This document shows, piece after piece, positions 43,994-54,651 of a stretch of DNA of 64,000 nt; within the stretch, counting starts at the first letter, position 1, and every line of letters starts with the position of its first letter. The DNA is from Bacillus pumilus (lineage in GTDB: Bacteria > Bacillota > Bacilli > Bacillales > Bacillaceae), in NCBI RefSeq assembly GCF_900186955.1, contig NZ_LT906438.1, positions 310,001 to 374,000 on the forward strand, in the 5' to 3' direction. Under the pieces are notes generated by a model. The model saw only the letters and a list, made by a program, of their open reading frames with translations, was not told where the DNA came from and did no database searches. A program made the position numbers and the translations under genes.

Positions 43994-45691
43994 CTAGATG
44001 TGAAATTGTGAAACCATTGCTTTTAAATCTCCTGCTAAATGGGCAAGAGCTTCTGATGAAGCAGTTACTTCTTCCATTGCGGCAAATTGTTCTTCTGTTA
44101 AACCGGCTACTTGTTGTGAATGTTCACTTGTTAGTTTAACCCCTTCTGTAATAGTGGCAAAGGATCGTTTCGCATCGTTTGTATAAGCTACGATTTTTTG
44201 TGATGCACTAGATAAATGCTTGATACCATCTGCCATTTCTCTCATTGACTGCTGAATATCAATAAATGATTCTTCTGTATGAGAAATAAGTACAGTCCCT
44301 TGAGCCGCTTCCTCTCTTACTCGTTTAATCGCATTAGTTGAATGAGTCATCTCTTTTTGGATTTCAGAAATGAGATGGGAAATCATATTTGATGATGATT
44401 GAGATTCTTCAGCGAGCTTTCTTACTTCGTCTGCGACAACTGCAAATCCTTTCCCATGCTCGCCTGCTCGTGCTGCTTCAATTGCTGCGTTAAGAGCAAG
44501 CAGGTTGGTCTGGTTAGCGATGTCTGTAATAACATGGGAAATATGATCAATTTCAGCCGAACGTGTTTCTAATGCTTGAATGGCTGTCCCATTTTCCTCT
44601 ATTGATTTTGCAATAGATGTCATTTGTGAGTTTACTTCCCCAATATTCTGTACACCTTTTAGGGCGATTTCTTGTGCAAATTGACTTCTTGAAGCCATTT
44701 GCCCCGCATTTTCCGTGATGTTTGCCAACTCGTTAGATACTTGAATCATCGTGTGCTCACTTGTTGTCATTTGAGCTGACTGTTCTTCTGATGATTGAGC
44801 AACTTCTTGAATACTATGGGTGATTTTTTCGGATGCTGCACTTGTTTCTTCTGCACTAGCTGACAGCTGTTCAGATGAAGTTGCCACTAATTCAGACGTG
44901 TTCATCACATTAAGAATGGTGTGATTTAGTTTTTCCCGCATTTTATTGAAATGATCAGCCAGATCAGACAGTTCGTCGCCTGCTGTATCTGTCACATTGA
45001 TGGTTAAATTTCCTTCACCTGCACTTTTAATGGCAGAAGCCATACGCTTGAGACGGGTTTGAATCCGCTTTGTGAAAATAGAAATAATGATCACAGCAAC
45101 GATTAGGCTTAACAACAGAACTATGAAAAATTGAATGTAGAATGACTGAAGCATTTGTGAAATCATGCTTTGGTTGGCGCCAGTATAAAAAATACCGATC
45201 GTTTCGCCTGCATCATTTTTGATCGGCATATAAGCCGTTTGGTAGTCTTTCCCTGCAACATTTGCTGTGCCGTAATAGTTTTCACCTTTATCTAATACAG
45301 TGGCCTTCACTTCTGGTGAAACTTGTGTACCGACAGCTCGTTTTCCGTTTAACATGACATTTGTTGCGACACGGGTATTTCCTTGGAAAATTGTGACGGT
45401 ATCATCGGTGTATTCTGCTAAATGGTCGACCAATGTATCATGATCATTGATTTGGGTATTCCCTTTGTAAAGCTTTCCATCTTTTATCTGCCACGAGCCT
45501 GCTACTTTTTCATCTAGGTAGGCATAGCCTAGCTTTAAATCACCTTTTGCTTTTTCAGTGGCCATGTGCTTGATGTTTTCTGTCATTTCCCGATTCACCA
45601 CATAACCAACAATTGCTGAAAAGATGATGATGACACTTAAAAAGATCAGCAAAATTTTGGCACCAAGCCTCAGTTTTCCCTTTTTCTTCAT
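43994..45691 (-). CDS. tlpC: Methyl-accepting chemotaxis protein (TlpC)
   Basis: 565 residues from ATG 45691, which has AAAGGAG nine bases upstream. TM1 is at about 8-30, then a single-Cache extracellular domain ([34 protein letters not shown]), TM2 at about 185-210, HAMP to about 260, and the signalling hairpin with [43 protein letters not shown]. It senses an unknown chemical and signals to CheA. tlpC neighbours nin and nucA in B. subtilis also. Confidence 0.93.
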   Translation of the reverse strand: MKKKGKLRLGAKILLIFLSVIIIFSAIVGYVVNREMTENIKHMATEKAKGDLKLGYAYLDEKVAGSWQIKDGKLYKGNTQINDHDTLVDHLAEYTDDTVTIFQGNTRVATNVMLNGKRAVGTQVSPEVKATVLDKGENYYGTANVAGKDYQTAYMPIKNDAGETIGIFYTGANQSMISQMLQSFYIQFFIVLLLSLIVAVIIISIFTKRIQTRLKRMASAIKSAGEGNLTINVTDTAGDELSDLADHFNKMREKLNHTILNVMNTSELVATSSEQLSASAEETSAASEKITHSIQEVAQSSEEQSAQMTTSEHTMIQVSNELANITENAGQMASRSQFAQEIALKGVQNIGEVNSQMTSIAKSIEENGTAIQALETRSAEIDHISHVITDIANQTNLLALNAAIEAARAGEHGKGFAVVADEVRKLAEESQSSSNMISHLISEIQKEMTHSTNAIKRVREEAAQGTVLISHTEESFIDIQQSMREMADGIKHLSSASQKIVAYTNDAKRSFATITEGVKLTSEHSQQVAGLTEEQFAAMEEVTASSEALAHLAGDLKAMVSQFHI

Positions 45692-45817
45692 GCTTTTTGA
45701 CTCCTTTAGGTATAAGGTAGGATAAACCTCCTTAAGGATTATCGGCATGAAAAAAATGTTTGAAATACCTGAATGCAGTTACGAGGAAATTTTTTTAGAT
45801 AGAAAAGGGAAATGGCG

Positions 45818-46246
45818 TTAATCGATGATAAATTGTATTCTTGTGCCGTCAGGATCATCCGATAATTGATGACCGACCCATGAGCCGGCTCCTCTATTAT
45901 CTGAAGGACTAATATATTTGACTGAAGCTCCTGTTCCTCCTTCCTTACACATCGCCATCGGCCATTCGTCCCGATCATACCCGCGCTTTGTTGGGATGCC
46001 ATGAAGTGATTGTTCTCTTTGTTCATCGCTATGTTTACGGTCAATCGTGCATACGGATGAATGCCCTTCATCAATTGCCTCTTCTATGTGCTTCGCGGTT
46101 TCAGGGTAACGTTCTGATGGGAAGTGAATGGTCTTGTCATAAGATGAATTCGTCGTCTCTTGTTTACTTTGCTCCAGCTGAATATAGCCTGTTGCTACAC
46201 CAACGACGATCAGTAAAAGCAAGAGAATGATTTTAAGAAGTTTCAT
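45818..46246 (-). CDS. nucA: NucA, DNA-entry (competence) nuclease
   Basis: 142 residues. The N-terminal membrane anchor [20 protein letters not shown] is followed by the nuclease core [45 protein letters not shown]. It cleaves DNA at the cell surface during transformation. It is intact, unlike the broken copy at 13028-13350. Its inhibitor gene nin is two genes downstream. Confidence 0.94.
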   Translation of the reverse strand: MKLLKIILLLLLIVVGVATGYIQLEQSKQETTNSSYDKTIHFPSERYPETAKHIEEAIDEGHSSVCTIDRKHSDEQREQSLHGIPTKRGYDRDEWPMAMCKEGGTGASVKYISPSDNRGAGSWVGHQLSDDPDGTRIQFIID

Positions 46247-46613
46247 AGATGCTAGCTCTCTTTCTTGTTTGCGTATTTTGTAAACAGAAGTATAGCAGAA
46301 TTACTTACCAATTTCTCCTGGTTTTGAAAAAACGCCTTTTAAAGTTCGAAAAACGGTTTTTATCCGTTTTCTTGCTTTTCACATTTGTAAAAATTCATAA
46401 AAATTTTAATTTTTCAGTTCATAAAAAGATTATGCTTTATCAAAATGGCTTTATCACTGCTTTTTGGGCTAATTTCAAGAATTTAACACACAGAAATTTT
46501 AAAAAAATAAAATTGACTAGACCGATATGCTTTAATAATATGGAGTCAAATATCAAAAAATGTCGTAATTTATCAAAATATCGTTCTATTTACATTGTAG
46601 GAGGGAAGTACAA
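46247..46613 (+). promoter_or_regulatory. A+T-rich intergenic region with a hairpin and the hyu operon promoter
   Basis: A stem AAAACGG/CCGTTTT (46350-46370) lies in the middle. A promoter TTGACT (46513-46518), 17-bp spacer, TAATAT (46536-46541) precedes hyuA by about 75 bp. The 131-codon open frame across this stretch is low-complexity, overlaps the promoter and has no ribosome site, so I do not call it a gene. Confidence 0.6.
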
Positions 46614-48683
46614 ATGGCGGATGTCTCTTATCGGCTTGGCATAGACATAGGCGGAACATTTACTGACTTATCGCTGATGAATGAAGCAACAGGGGCGCTA
46701 ACTGAACTCAAAACACCCACAGTGACTGACGACCCAGCTCAGGGAATTATCAATGGGCTAAAACTTCTAAAAGACAGAGGTGTTGATTTAGCTAAAATCC
46801 AATATCTCGTACATGGCATGACAATCGGTCTTAATACATTATTGCAGAGAAAAGGAGCAGATTTGGCCCTTTTTGTGACGGAAGGCTTTCAAGACATATT
46901 GTCACTACAGCGTTTACGATTACCCATTCCTTATGACTTCAATTCTCGTTTGCCAGAACCATTGATACCACGAAAGCATGTATATCCAATCTCTGAAAGG
47001 TTGATACACGATGGTACGATCAAAAAACCTCTCCATCTGCAGCAATTAGATCAGGCTGTCCAGCAGGTCATGTCTAAAGGGCTAGCAGGTATTGTCATTT
47101 CTTTTTTACATAGCTATCAAAATCCAGTTCATGAATTACAGGCAAAAGCCTATATCAAACACCATTATCCGCAATTAGAAGTCCTTACTTCATCTGAATT
47201 ATGGCCCCAAATGAGAGAATACGAGCGTACTGTGATGTCTGTTGTCAATTTGTATATCCAACCAAAGGTGAAACAGTATTTACAAACATTGAAAAGCCGT
47301 TTGAAAGAAGAAGGTGTACCAATTTCTCCATACATTACACAATCAAATGGTGGTTTAATGGATGCAGAAAGTGCAGCAACTTCACCTGTTAAAACACTTT
47401 TTTCTGGTCCGGCAGCTGGTGTCATTGGTGCGGCAAGAATTGCAGCCGCTGCAAACGAATCCAATCTGATCACGTTTGATGTGGGGGGGACGAGTGCAGA
47501 TATCTCCATTATTCAAAATGGACAGCCTACGATGGCTCAGTCAAATCAGCTTTCAGGTTTTCCGATCATTCTTCCATCTGTTGCGATGTATTCAATAGGG
47601 GCAGGCGGGGGTTCTGTTGCATGGATTGATCAGGGCGGGCTTCTCAAAGCAGGACCAGAATCAGTTGGCTCACAGCCGGGACCAGCTTCGTATGGAAAGG
47701 GAATGAAAGCCGCCTTAACTGACGCGTTCCTCATATGTGGTTATCTCAATCAAGAGCGTTTTGCCGGAGGACATTTACAACTACAGCTGTCCGCGGCGGA
47801 AAAGGCCTTTCAGCCAATTGCTGACCAGCTCAACAAAACGGTAGAAGAAGCGGCTGACCAGCTGATTCAAGTAGCTGTCGCCAATATGTACACAGAATTA
47901 AGCAATGTCATGGAGCAGCAAGGGTTTGACCCAAGAGATTTTAGTTTACTAGCGTTTGGCGGAGCAGGACCGGTTGTAGCGAATTTCCTTGCGCGAGAAA
48001 TTCATGCGAAAAACGTGGTCGTTCCTCCAAGTCCAGGAACATTATGTGCATTAGGTGCCCTGAACGCTGACTTTATTCATGATGCGGTACTGTCGAAGAA
48101 AATATGTTTAAAAGACTACTCGATAGATCAACTAAAAAAAGATTATGAGATGCTTTCTCGAAAAGCGACTGATTGGTTCAGCCAGCAGAACATTCAGCAT
48201 ATTAAACAGACATCCATACTATTATTGGCAGATGCACGTTATCAAGGACAAGCCTTTGAGATTGAATTACCATTATCAGCTGAATGGCTGAAGCAAGAAC
48301 AAGATATCCATCAACTCATTGAAGCCTTTCACAAACTACATCAGCGTCAATATGGTCATAGAGATGATCAGGCGAACATCGAGTTTACTCATTTACGAGT
48401 TCGAGTCATAGGCGAGACGCCGCCGCTGCCTTTCACAACTGTTCATGAAAGCAGCGGACAATCTTTGAAGCCACATGAATTTAGGCGAATCTTTATGGAA
48501 GAAAAAGAATATGAAGCAGCTATTTATTACAGAGATACTTTGTCAGTAGGCTCTGTCATTAATGGACCTGCCATCATTGAGCAGGATGATACGACAACAT
48601 TGATTCTGCCAAATTGGGCAGGCAGCATTGATCAATCAGGGAACTTGGTGATTTCAAGGGAGGCGGCTTTACATGAGAACTGA
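46614..48683 (+). CDS. hyuA: Hydantoinase/oxoprolinase subunit A
   Basis: 689 residues. YRLGIDIGGTFTDLSLM is the actin-like ATPase phosphate-1 motif and the later ITFDVGGTSADISII is phosphate-2. VHGMTIGLNTLLQRKG and LAFGGAGPVVANFLAREI are typical of HyuA/5-oxoprolinase/acetone carboxylase beta. It hydrolyses a cyclic amide with ATP, together with subunit B. ATG 46614 follows GTAGGAGGGAAG. The first gene of a six-gene operon. Confidence 0.92.
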   Translation: MADVSYRLGIDIGGTFTDLSLMNEATGALTELKTPTVTDDPAQGIINGLKLLKDRGVDLAKIQYLVHGMTIGLNTLLQRKGADLALFVTEGFQDILSLQRLRLPIPYDFNSRLPEPLIPRKHVYPISERLIHDGTIKKPLHLQQLDQAVQQVMSKGLAGIVISFLHSYQNPVHELQAKAYIKHHYPQLEVLTSSELWPQMREYERTVMSVVNLYIQPKVKQYLQTLKSRLKEEGVPISPYITQSNGGLMDAESAATSPVKTLFSGPAAGVIGAARIAAAANESNLITFDVGGTSADISIIQNGQPTMAQSNQLSGFPIILPSVAMYSIGAGGGSVAWIDQGGLLKAGPESVGSQPGPASYGKGMKAALTDAFLICGYLNQERFAGGHLQLQLSAAEKAFQPIADQLNKTVEEAADQLIQVAVANMYTELSNVMEQQGFDPRDFSLLAFGGAGPVVANFLAREIHAKNVVVPPSPGTLCALGALNADFIHDAVLSKKICLKDYSIDQLKKDYEMLSRKATDWFSQQNIQHIKQTSILLLADARYQGQAFEIELPLSAEWLKQEQDIHQLIEAFHKLHQRQYGHRDDQANIEFTHLRVRVIGETPPLPFTTVHESSGQSLKPHEFRRIFMEEKEYEAAIYYRDTLSVGSVINGPAIIEQDDTTTLILPNWAGSIDQSGNLVISREAALHEN

Positions 48684-50658
48684 TCCAGCAAAGCTTGAGA
48701 TGATGCGTAGTTATTTTAATGCAATTGCATCTGGCATGGGACATGTCATTGAGCGGACGTCTTTTACGACTTTCGTCAAAGAATCAGCTGACTTTGCGAC
48801 AGCGTTAGCCACGCCTTCTGGAGATTTCTTTGTTTATCCGAAGACAGTGGGTGTCACGATCTTTTTAGGGCTGAGTCTTAAAAAAGCGATTGAAGAGAGC
48901 GGACCGATGCAGCCAGGAGATATTATCATCACAAATGACCCTTATACGACAGATGGTTTAGCAACTCACCTGCCAGATGTCCATATCATTAAGCCGATTT
49001 TCGTAGATGGTGAAATTGTCAGCTTTGCTTGGTCTTTTGTTCATGTAAGTGATGTGGGCGGACTTGTGCCCTCAAGTATTTCACCGACAGCGACAGATGT
49101 TCATCAAGAAGGATTAAGAATACCGCCAGTGAAAATTTATGAAGGCGGAAAAGAGAATCAGGTCGTTCGTACTTTTTTAAGAGCCAACAGCCGAGCCAGT
49201 CATTTAAATGATGGGGATATCAATGCAATGATTGCTGCAGTAAATACAGCAGAAATTCGGTTAAAAGAAATGATCGGGAAATTTGGAATAAATGAAGTGA
49301 AACAAGGAATGATGGACCTCCTGAAACAATCTGAGGTTCGTGCAGGAAAGGTCATTGAAGCCATTCCGGACGGAACGAGTGAATTCGCTGATTATTTAGA
49401 TGATGATATGATCTCGGATGTGCCGATCCGGTTGAAAATCAAGTTAACGGTGAAAGGAAAGCGGCTGACACTTGATTTTTCTGAGTGTGACCCACAAGTG
49501 AAAACAGCTTTTAACCTTGTCACCAATGGTCAGAAGCATTCCTTCCTATATCAAGGATTGATTAATTACATTATTAGTAAAGATCCCTTTATACCGATTA
49601 ATGGCGGAATCACATATCCGATTGAAGTGATTTCACCTAAAGGGACGTTAGTGCATCCAGAATACCCGGCTTCTGTTGGTATTCGGCATTCAATTACGAT
49701 GAGGCTGTACAATGTCGTACTAGGCGCCATTGGTAAGCTGTTACCTGAAGCGGTGCCGGCAGCAGGTGCAGGTCAATCTGCAATTGTTGTTCTCTCCGTT
49801 CCTGATAATCAAACAGGTGGCAGGAAAATGTCTGTTGTTGAACCATTAGGCGGAGGCGGCGGTGCTCAAAATGGAACGGATGGAGTAGATGGTATTGATC
49901 ATTCGTCTGGCTTTTTGAAAAATACACCCATTGAGAGTTTAGAACAGCATATTGATATTCATGTTCACCGATATGAGCTTTTGCCAAACACAGGCGGAGC
50001 AGGAGAAAACAGAGGCGGACATGCGATTGGTTTGGAATTTGAAATGATCAAGCCTGAATCCATGGTGACCGCACGAGGGATGGAACGGATGAAGTTTCAG
50101 CCTTGGGGGCTAATGGGCGGCCGCGCGGGAGCTATCGGTGAGGTCAAGCTAGTCACAGCAAAAGGTGAAAAACAAGACCAGCCGAAAATAGATGTTCTAC
50201 GTCTTGAAAAAGGCGAAATTGTGCAATTGATATCACCAAGTGGAGGCGGCTGGGGAAATCCATTTGCAAGAGAGAAAGAAAAAGTCCTTCATGAAGTGGA
50301 AGCAGGTTTATTAAGTGAAGAAAGAGCGCTGCAGCAATATGGCGTTAAAGTGTATGTAGACCAAAATGAATGGAAGATTGATGAGGAGCAAACGAATCAG
50401 CTTCGTGAAAAGGGCAATCATCCTGCTAATACCATGTGGGATGTCGGAGAACACAGAGAAGCTTATGAGAGAGTATGGACGGATGAAGCTAGCAGCGAGC
50501 TTGCTGTGCGGCTGCGTTCCTACCCAGCCAATGAACGTACACATTATAAACATGCAGTTCATCAATATTTCAGTCATAGAAATGAGCCGTTAACAAAGAA
50601 AGATATTATTCAAGCACTTCGTCATATGGATGGACAAAAAGGGGGAAATGAATCATGA
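48673..50658 (+). CDS. hyuB: Hydantoinase/oxoprolinase subunit B
   Basis: 661 residues. MMRSYFNAIASGMGHVIERTSFTTFVKESADFATAL and IITNDPYTTDGLATHLPDVHIIKPIF are HyuB signatures, with the GGGGGAQNGTDGVDG and SPSGGGWGNPFAR loops near the end. It overlaps hyuA by 11 bp, so the pair is translationally coupled and forms one enzyme. Substrates of close relatives are N-methylhydantoin, 5-oxoproline or substituted hydantoins. Confidence 0.92.
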   Translation: MRTDPAKLEMMRSYFNAIASGMGHVIERTSFTTFVKESADFATALATPSGDFFVYPKTVGVTIFLGLSLKKAIEESGPMQPGDIIITNDPYTTDGLATHLPDVHIIKPIFVDGEIVSFAWSFVHVSDVGGLVPSSISPTATDVHQEGLRIPPVKIYEGGKENQVVRTFLRANSRASHLNDGDINAMIAAVNTAEIRLKEMIGKFGINEVKQGMMDLLKQSEVRAGKVIEAIPDGTSEFADYLDDDMISDVPIRLKIKLTVKGKRLTLDFSECDPQVKTAFNLVTNGQKHSFLYQGLINYIISKDPFIPINGGITYPIEVISPKGTLVHPEYPASVGIRHSITMRLYNVVLGAIGKLLPEAVPAAGAGQSAIVVLSVPDNQTGGRKMSVVEPLGGGGGAQNGTDGVDGIDHSSGFLKNTPIESLEQHIDIHVHRYELLPNTGGAGENRGGHAIGLEFEMIKPESMVTARGMERMKFQPWGLMGGRAGAIGEVKLVTAKGEKQDQPKIDVLRLEKGEIVQLISPSGGGWGNPFAREKEKVLHEVEAGLLSEERALQQYGVKVYVDQNEWKIDEEQTNQLREKGNHPANTMWDVGEHREAYERVWTDEASSELAVRLRSYPANERTHYKHAVHQYFSHRNEPLTKKDIIQALRHMDGQKGGNES

Positions 50659-51740
50659 AAAGAAGATTAATCACTATTTTTGCAGGTGTTTTATCAATGA
50701 TTCTACTGCTGACAGCTTGCGGTGGGAATGGACAGGATCAAGGTAAACAGCAGCAGACTGTAATCGTTGGCGTATACGGAGGCGATTGGGAAAAGAATAT
50801 CAAACCGATCCTCGAAAAGTTTGAAAAAGATACGGGAATTAAAGTCCAAACCGTCTCTGGTGCGGATTCTGAATGGTTTACAAAATTAAAAGCGTCAAAT
50901 GGTAAAAATCCACCGTATGACCTGCTTATTTTACAGCCTGATACGATTCAAAGAGGCATTGCAGCAAACGTTCTTGCGCCTATCGATGAAGATCAAGCAC
51001 CGAATGTCAAAAAACTTTACCGTTCTGTTCAAAAGAAGCTCACTGTTGATGGAAAACAATATGCAGCAGGCTTTAGTATGGGTCAGCTTGGAATTGCTTA
51101 TCGAAAAGACCTCGTAAAGCAGGAACCAAACAGCTGGACAGACCTATGGAGCAGTCAGCTAAAAGGGAAGGTAGCGATTTCATCCCCGACTTATTCAGCC
51201 GGGCTGCAATTTTTCTCTGCGCTTGTTCATGCTCAAGGGGGGACAGAATCAAATCCTAAGGATATTGATAAAGCCTTTAAAAGCCTTTCGCAATTAAAAG
51301 GGCATGTAGCTGCTTTTCCAGACAATCCAGGGTCTATTCAAACCTTGTTAGAACGTGGTGACGTCGCAGCAGTTCCATATTGGGATGGACGAGCATTTGC
51401 ACTTGAAGAAGAAGGAATGAATATTGGTTTCTCATATCCGAAAGAAGGCGCTGTTGCAGCAGTTGCGAGCTGGGCTTTAACGAAGGGAAGTCAGCATGAA
51501 GAAGCGGCTTACAAACTATTAAACTATTTAAGTGGAAAAGAAGCTCAAGAGGCTTTCTCGGCAGTATCTTATTATGGCATGTCGAATTCTGATGTGAAAT
51601 ACGGTGACAAGATTAAGGGGAAGGTCAAGGTTGGAGAGAATTATTATAGCAAGCTGACTTGGGTAGATTACGAAACAGCAACTTCGGAGCTGGGCAATTG
51701 GACAAATCGATGGAACGAAGTATTAGGCGGAGGAAAATAG
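50655..51740 (+). CDS. ABC transporter substrate-binding lipoprotein (PotD-like)
   Basis: 361 residues. The lipobox is LLTAC (Cys about residue 22). VIVGVYGGDWEKNIKPILEKFEKDTGIKVQTVSGADSEWFTKL is typical of family-1/PotD-type spermidine/putrescine-like binding proteins. It overlaps hyuB by 4 bp (ATGA), which ties transport to hydrolysis. The ligand is probably the hyu substrate, a cyclic amide or a related nitrogen compound, rather than a polyamine. Confidence 0.85.
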   Translation: MKRRLITIFAGVLSMILLLTACGGNGQDQGKQQQTVIVGVYGGDWEKNIKPILEKFEKDTGIKVQTVSGADSEWFTKLKASNGKNPPYDLLILQPDTIQRGIAANVLAPIDEDQAPNVKKLYRSVQKKLTVDGKQYAAGFSMGQLGIAYRKDLVKQEPNSWTDLWSSQLKGKVAISSPTYSAGLQFFSALVHAQGGTESNPKDIDKAFKSLSQLKGHVAAFPDNPGSIQTLLERGDVAAVPYWDGRAFALEEEGMNIGFSYPKEGAVAAVASWALTKGSQHEEAAYKLLNYLSGKEAQEAFSAVSYYGMSNSDVKYGDKIKGKVKVGENYYSKLTWVDYETATSELGNWTNRWNEVLGGGK

Positions 51741-51748
51741 GTGATCGT

Positions 51749-52840
51749 ATGAGTGGAATCCATTTAGAACATATTAGCCAGCATTTCGGCGAGCAGATTG
51801 CTCTTAACGATGTCAGTCTTACGGTGAATGAGGGGGAGTTTTTCTCCCTTCTTGGTCCTAGTGGCTGCGGGAAATCAACGTTATTAAACATCATTGGCGG
51901 TTTTTTAGAGCCAACAAAAGGTGTCGTCTATATTGGTGATCAGAATGTGACGAATTTACCGCCTTATCAAAGAAAAACGGGTATGGTTTTTCAAAGCTAT
52001 GCACTCTTTCCGCATCTGACCGTATTTGATAATGTGGCGTATGGGTTAAAGGTTCAAAAGAAAAAGAAGGCAGAAATTAAAGAGAAGGTAATGGAGAGTT
52101 TGTCTCTTGTGCAATTAGAAGCGTTTGCGAAACGTATGCCGCATCAATTAAGTGGTGGACAGCAGCAGCGGGTAGCGATTGCAAGGGCGCTTGCGATTCA
52201 GCCATCTGTTCTTCTTCTTGATGAACCGCTCAGCAACCTAGATGCAAAACTAAGAAAAAATATGCAGACAGAGCTTCGAAATATTCAAAGGAATGTCGGA
52301 ATTACCACCATTCTCGTGACCCATGATCAAGAGGAAGCATTAAGTCTTTCTGATCGGGTTGGGATTTTAGGAGAGGGGAAAATCCAGCAGATTGGGACGC
52401 CTTTAGAGGTGTACCGCCAGCCGAACAATCGATTTGTTGCTGAATTTATCGGACAAGTGAACCTATTTGAGGCGGTCTATGATGAAGCGAAAGCTGCATT
52501 TATCGTTCCTCATTTAATCCAGTCAAACGGGCAGGAAGTTCAATTAAAGGCAGCGGCACACCAAGAGAAGAAGGAGAAGCATTTACTCATGCTCCGTCCG
52601 GAAAGAATCAACATATCTTCTGAGCGGGAAGACATTCAGTCCAACCATGTATCAGGTGTGCTGACTGATGTCAGTTATATTGGTCACTCATTACGTTTGG
52701 TGGTGGGGCTCGATAGCGGTGAAATGATTGTTCATGCTTCTGATGCAGCATTTCCAGAGCTACCGAAAGCTGGAGAAGCTATTCATATCAATTGGCAGCC
52801 TGAAGATATCGTTTTCCTAGATTCGAAGGTGCATACGTGA
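51749..52840 (+). CDS. ABC transporter ATP-binding protein (PotA-like)
   Basis: 363 residues from ATG 51749. Walker A is GPSGCGKST, the signature LSGGQQQR, Walker B VLLLDEPLSNLD and the H-loop THDQEEAL; a C-terminal TOBE regulatory domain follows. It powers the two permeases downstream. The frame opens at 51659 but the extension lies within the binding-protein gene. Confidence 0.93.
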   Translation: MSGIHLEHISQHFGEQIALNDVSLTVNEGEFFSLLGPSGCGKSTLLNIIGGFLEPTKGVVYIGDQNVTNLPPYQRKTGMVFQSYALFPHLTVFDNVAYGLKVQKKKKAEIKEKVMESLSLVQLEAFAKRMPHQLSGGQQQRVAIARALAIQPSVLLLDEPLSNLDAKLRKNMQTELRNIQRNVGITTILVTHDQEEALSLSDRVGILGEGKIQQIGTPLEVYRQPNNRFVAEFIGQVNLFEAVYDEAKAAFIVPHLIQSNGQEVQLKAAAHQEKKEKHLLMLRPERINISSEREDIQSNHVSGVLTDVSYIGHSLRLVVGLDSGEMIVHASDAAFPELPKAGEAIHINWQPEDIVFLDSKVHT

Positions 52841-53709
52841 TGCGTATCAAGAAAAAGAATCAGCGATTTCATTGGTTCATGCTGCTGCCGGCGTGTTTGT
52901 TTCTTGTTGTATTTCTTCTAGCGCCGCTTGTGATGATGTTCGTGCTCAGTTTTCGTGATGTGGATTCAATGATGAACACATTACAAACGTATAGCTTTTC
53001 TCAATATATTCATGTGTTCACGACAGATGCGTATGTGAAGGCGATTGGAAGTACAGTGTGGGTAGCCTTACAGACAACGGTGATTTGTTTATTGATGGCA
53101 TACCCTGCGGCATACGTGCTCGTCAAGGCACCTCATCCGCGTCTGCGGGCATTTTTCTATATCTTACTTGTCTCGCCGCTTTTGACAAGCGTTGTGATTC
53201 GGACATTTGCATGGATTGTCCTTCTTTCACAAAATGGTCTGATCAATGGCATGTTATTAGATTTACATGTGATTGAGAAGCCGCTCTCTATGCTGTGGAA
53301 TATGAATGCGGTGATTATTGCTTATGTCCAGGTCATGCTGCCTTTTGCAGTGCTGCCTATTGCGACGAGCTTAACTGATATGGATCGTCATTTACGATCG
53401 GCTTCTATGAGTCTAGGAGCTGGACGAATTCGAACCTTCTTTCATGTGACCTTTCCATTGACCATTCCAGGGATGGTGACTGGGGCTATTATTGTCTTTT
53501 CGCTGGCGGCTGGGAGCTATATCACTCCGCTCTTAGTCGGCGGAAGAATGCAGCCGCTGCTACCGCTGTCTATTTATCAGCAGGTCATGCAGGTGTATAA
53601 CTTGCCTCTTGCTGCAGCGATGTCCTTTACGTTATTGGTTTGTGTGCTTGTGGTGGTCAGTTTATTAAGCTATCTATTGAAGCGCTGGGAGGCGAGGATG
53701 CATGCGTAA
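52840..53709 (+). CDS. ABC transporter permease 1 (PotB-like)
   Basis: 289 residues, about six spans, with the EAA-type loop SLTDMDRHLRSASMSLGAGRIRTFFHVTFPLTIPGMVTGAI. The ATG overlaps the TGA of the ATPase gene (TGATG); GTG 52837 is also possible. It forms the channel with permease 2. Confidence 0.9.
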   Translation: MRIKKKNQRFHWFMLLPACLFLVVFLLAPLVMMFVLSFRDVDSMMNTLQTYSFSQYIHVFTTDAYVKAIGSTVWVALQTTVICLLMAYPAAYVLVKAPHPRLRAFFYILLVSPLLTSVVIRTFAWIVLLSQNGLINGMLLDLHVIEKPLSMLWNMNAVIIAYVQVMLPFAVLPIATSLTDMDRHLRSASMSLGAGRIRTFFHVTFPLTIPGMVTGAIIVFSLAAGSYITPLLVGGRMQPLLPLSIYQQVMQVYNLPLAAAMSFTLLVCVLVVVSLLSYLLKRWEARMHA

Positions 53710-54505
53710 AAAATCATTAGGTGATCGCTTGCTTTCCATCCTGATTTGGACTGCTGGGTCATTGGTTTATCTCTTTTTGACCATACCTGTTCTTGTCATT
53801 GTCCTATCTGCTTTTAGTCCAAATGCCTTTCCTGAATTTCCGCCGACTTCGTTCTCTGTTCGTTGGTTTCAAGAGGTCGTGTCGAATCCAGAATGGATGG
53901 AGTCTCTGCGTATCAGTGTGATTTTGCTATTCATCGTAACGCCTCTCACGGTTCTTTTAGGCACGATGGCTTCGTATGCTTTAGCAAGGCTTTCCTTTAA
54001 GGGAAAAGAGGCGATTCAAGCCTTCATTTTGTCACCTCTTATGATTCCTCAAGTAGTGTTAGGGATTGCCATGCTCTATTTGTTTACGGCTATGGGGTTT
54101 ACGGGATCTTTGTGGGCGCTTGTCATAGGTCATGTCATCATTGGCTTTCCCTATGTGGTTCGAACAGTAGGTGTCAGTGTCTCGAATTTGGATCCGCGGC
54201 TTGAGCTAGCTTCAATGAATCTTGGCGCAGGACCCATTCGCACATTCTTTCGAGTGACGCTGCCTTTGATAAAGCCAGGAATTATTGCAGGTGGGGTATT
54301 TTCTGCCGTGACGTCATTTGGGGAAATATCGATCAGTTTGTTCGTTTCCTCTCCCCAAACGATTACGATTCCCGTCAGGACGTTTAATTACATTGAGCAA
54401 ACCTTTGATCCGAGTGTCAATGCGATATCTGTCATATTTATTATCATTTCTATCATTGCGTTGCTCATTATTGAAAAAACAATTGGCCTGTCTAAGGTGA
54501 TGTAA
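53702..54505 (+). CDS. ABC transporter permease 2 (PotC-like)
   Basis: 267 residues, about six spans, EAA loop SNLDPRLELASMNLGAGPIRTFFRVTLPLIKPGIIAG. It overlaps permease 1 by 8 bp. It is the last gene of the hyu operon. Confidence 0.9.
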   Translation: MRKKSLGDRLLSILIWTAGSLVYLFLTIPVLVIVLSAFSPNAFPEFPPTSFSVRWFQEVVSNPEWMESLRISVILLFIVTPLTVLLGTMASYALARLSFKGKEAIQAFILSPLMIPQVVLGIAMLYLFTAMGFTGSLWALVIGHVIIGFPYVVRTVGVSVSNLDPRLELASMNLGAGPIRTFFRVTLPLIKPGIIAGGVFSAVTSFGEISISLFVSSPQTITIPVRTFNYIEQTFDPSVNAISVIFIIISIIALLIIEKTIGLSKVM

Positions 54506-54523
54506 ATATAATGAAGAAACAAG

Positions 54524-54555
54524 GGAGCTGTCATTTGAAATGGCAGCTCTTTTTG
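54524..54555 (+). terminator. Terminator of the hyu operon
   Basis: GAGCTGTCATTT / AAATGGCAGCTC (one G-T pair) with short loop, followed by TTTTTGTG. Confidence 0.92.
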
Positions 54556-54651
54556 TGTTGTTTTTACGGTAAATATTTTCAATTTTTTAGGGAATATAGT
54601 TCTTAAGATTTAAGAAATTGTGGAGGGTGGAAGGAGACCTCTATCCTACAT

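Noticed and set aside
43915..44139. Plus-strand 74-codon frame near the tlpC end
   Set aside because: It is mostly antisense to tlpC and has no ribosome site.
46249..46644. 131-codon plus-strand frame upstream of hyuA
   Set aside because: Low-complexity A+T-rich translation, overlaps the hyu promoter and the hyuA start, no ribosome site.
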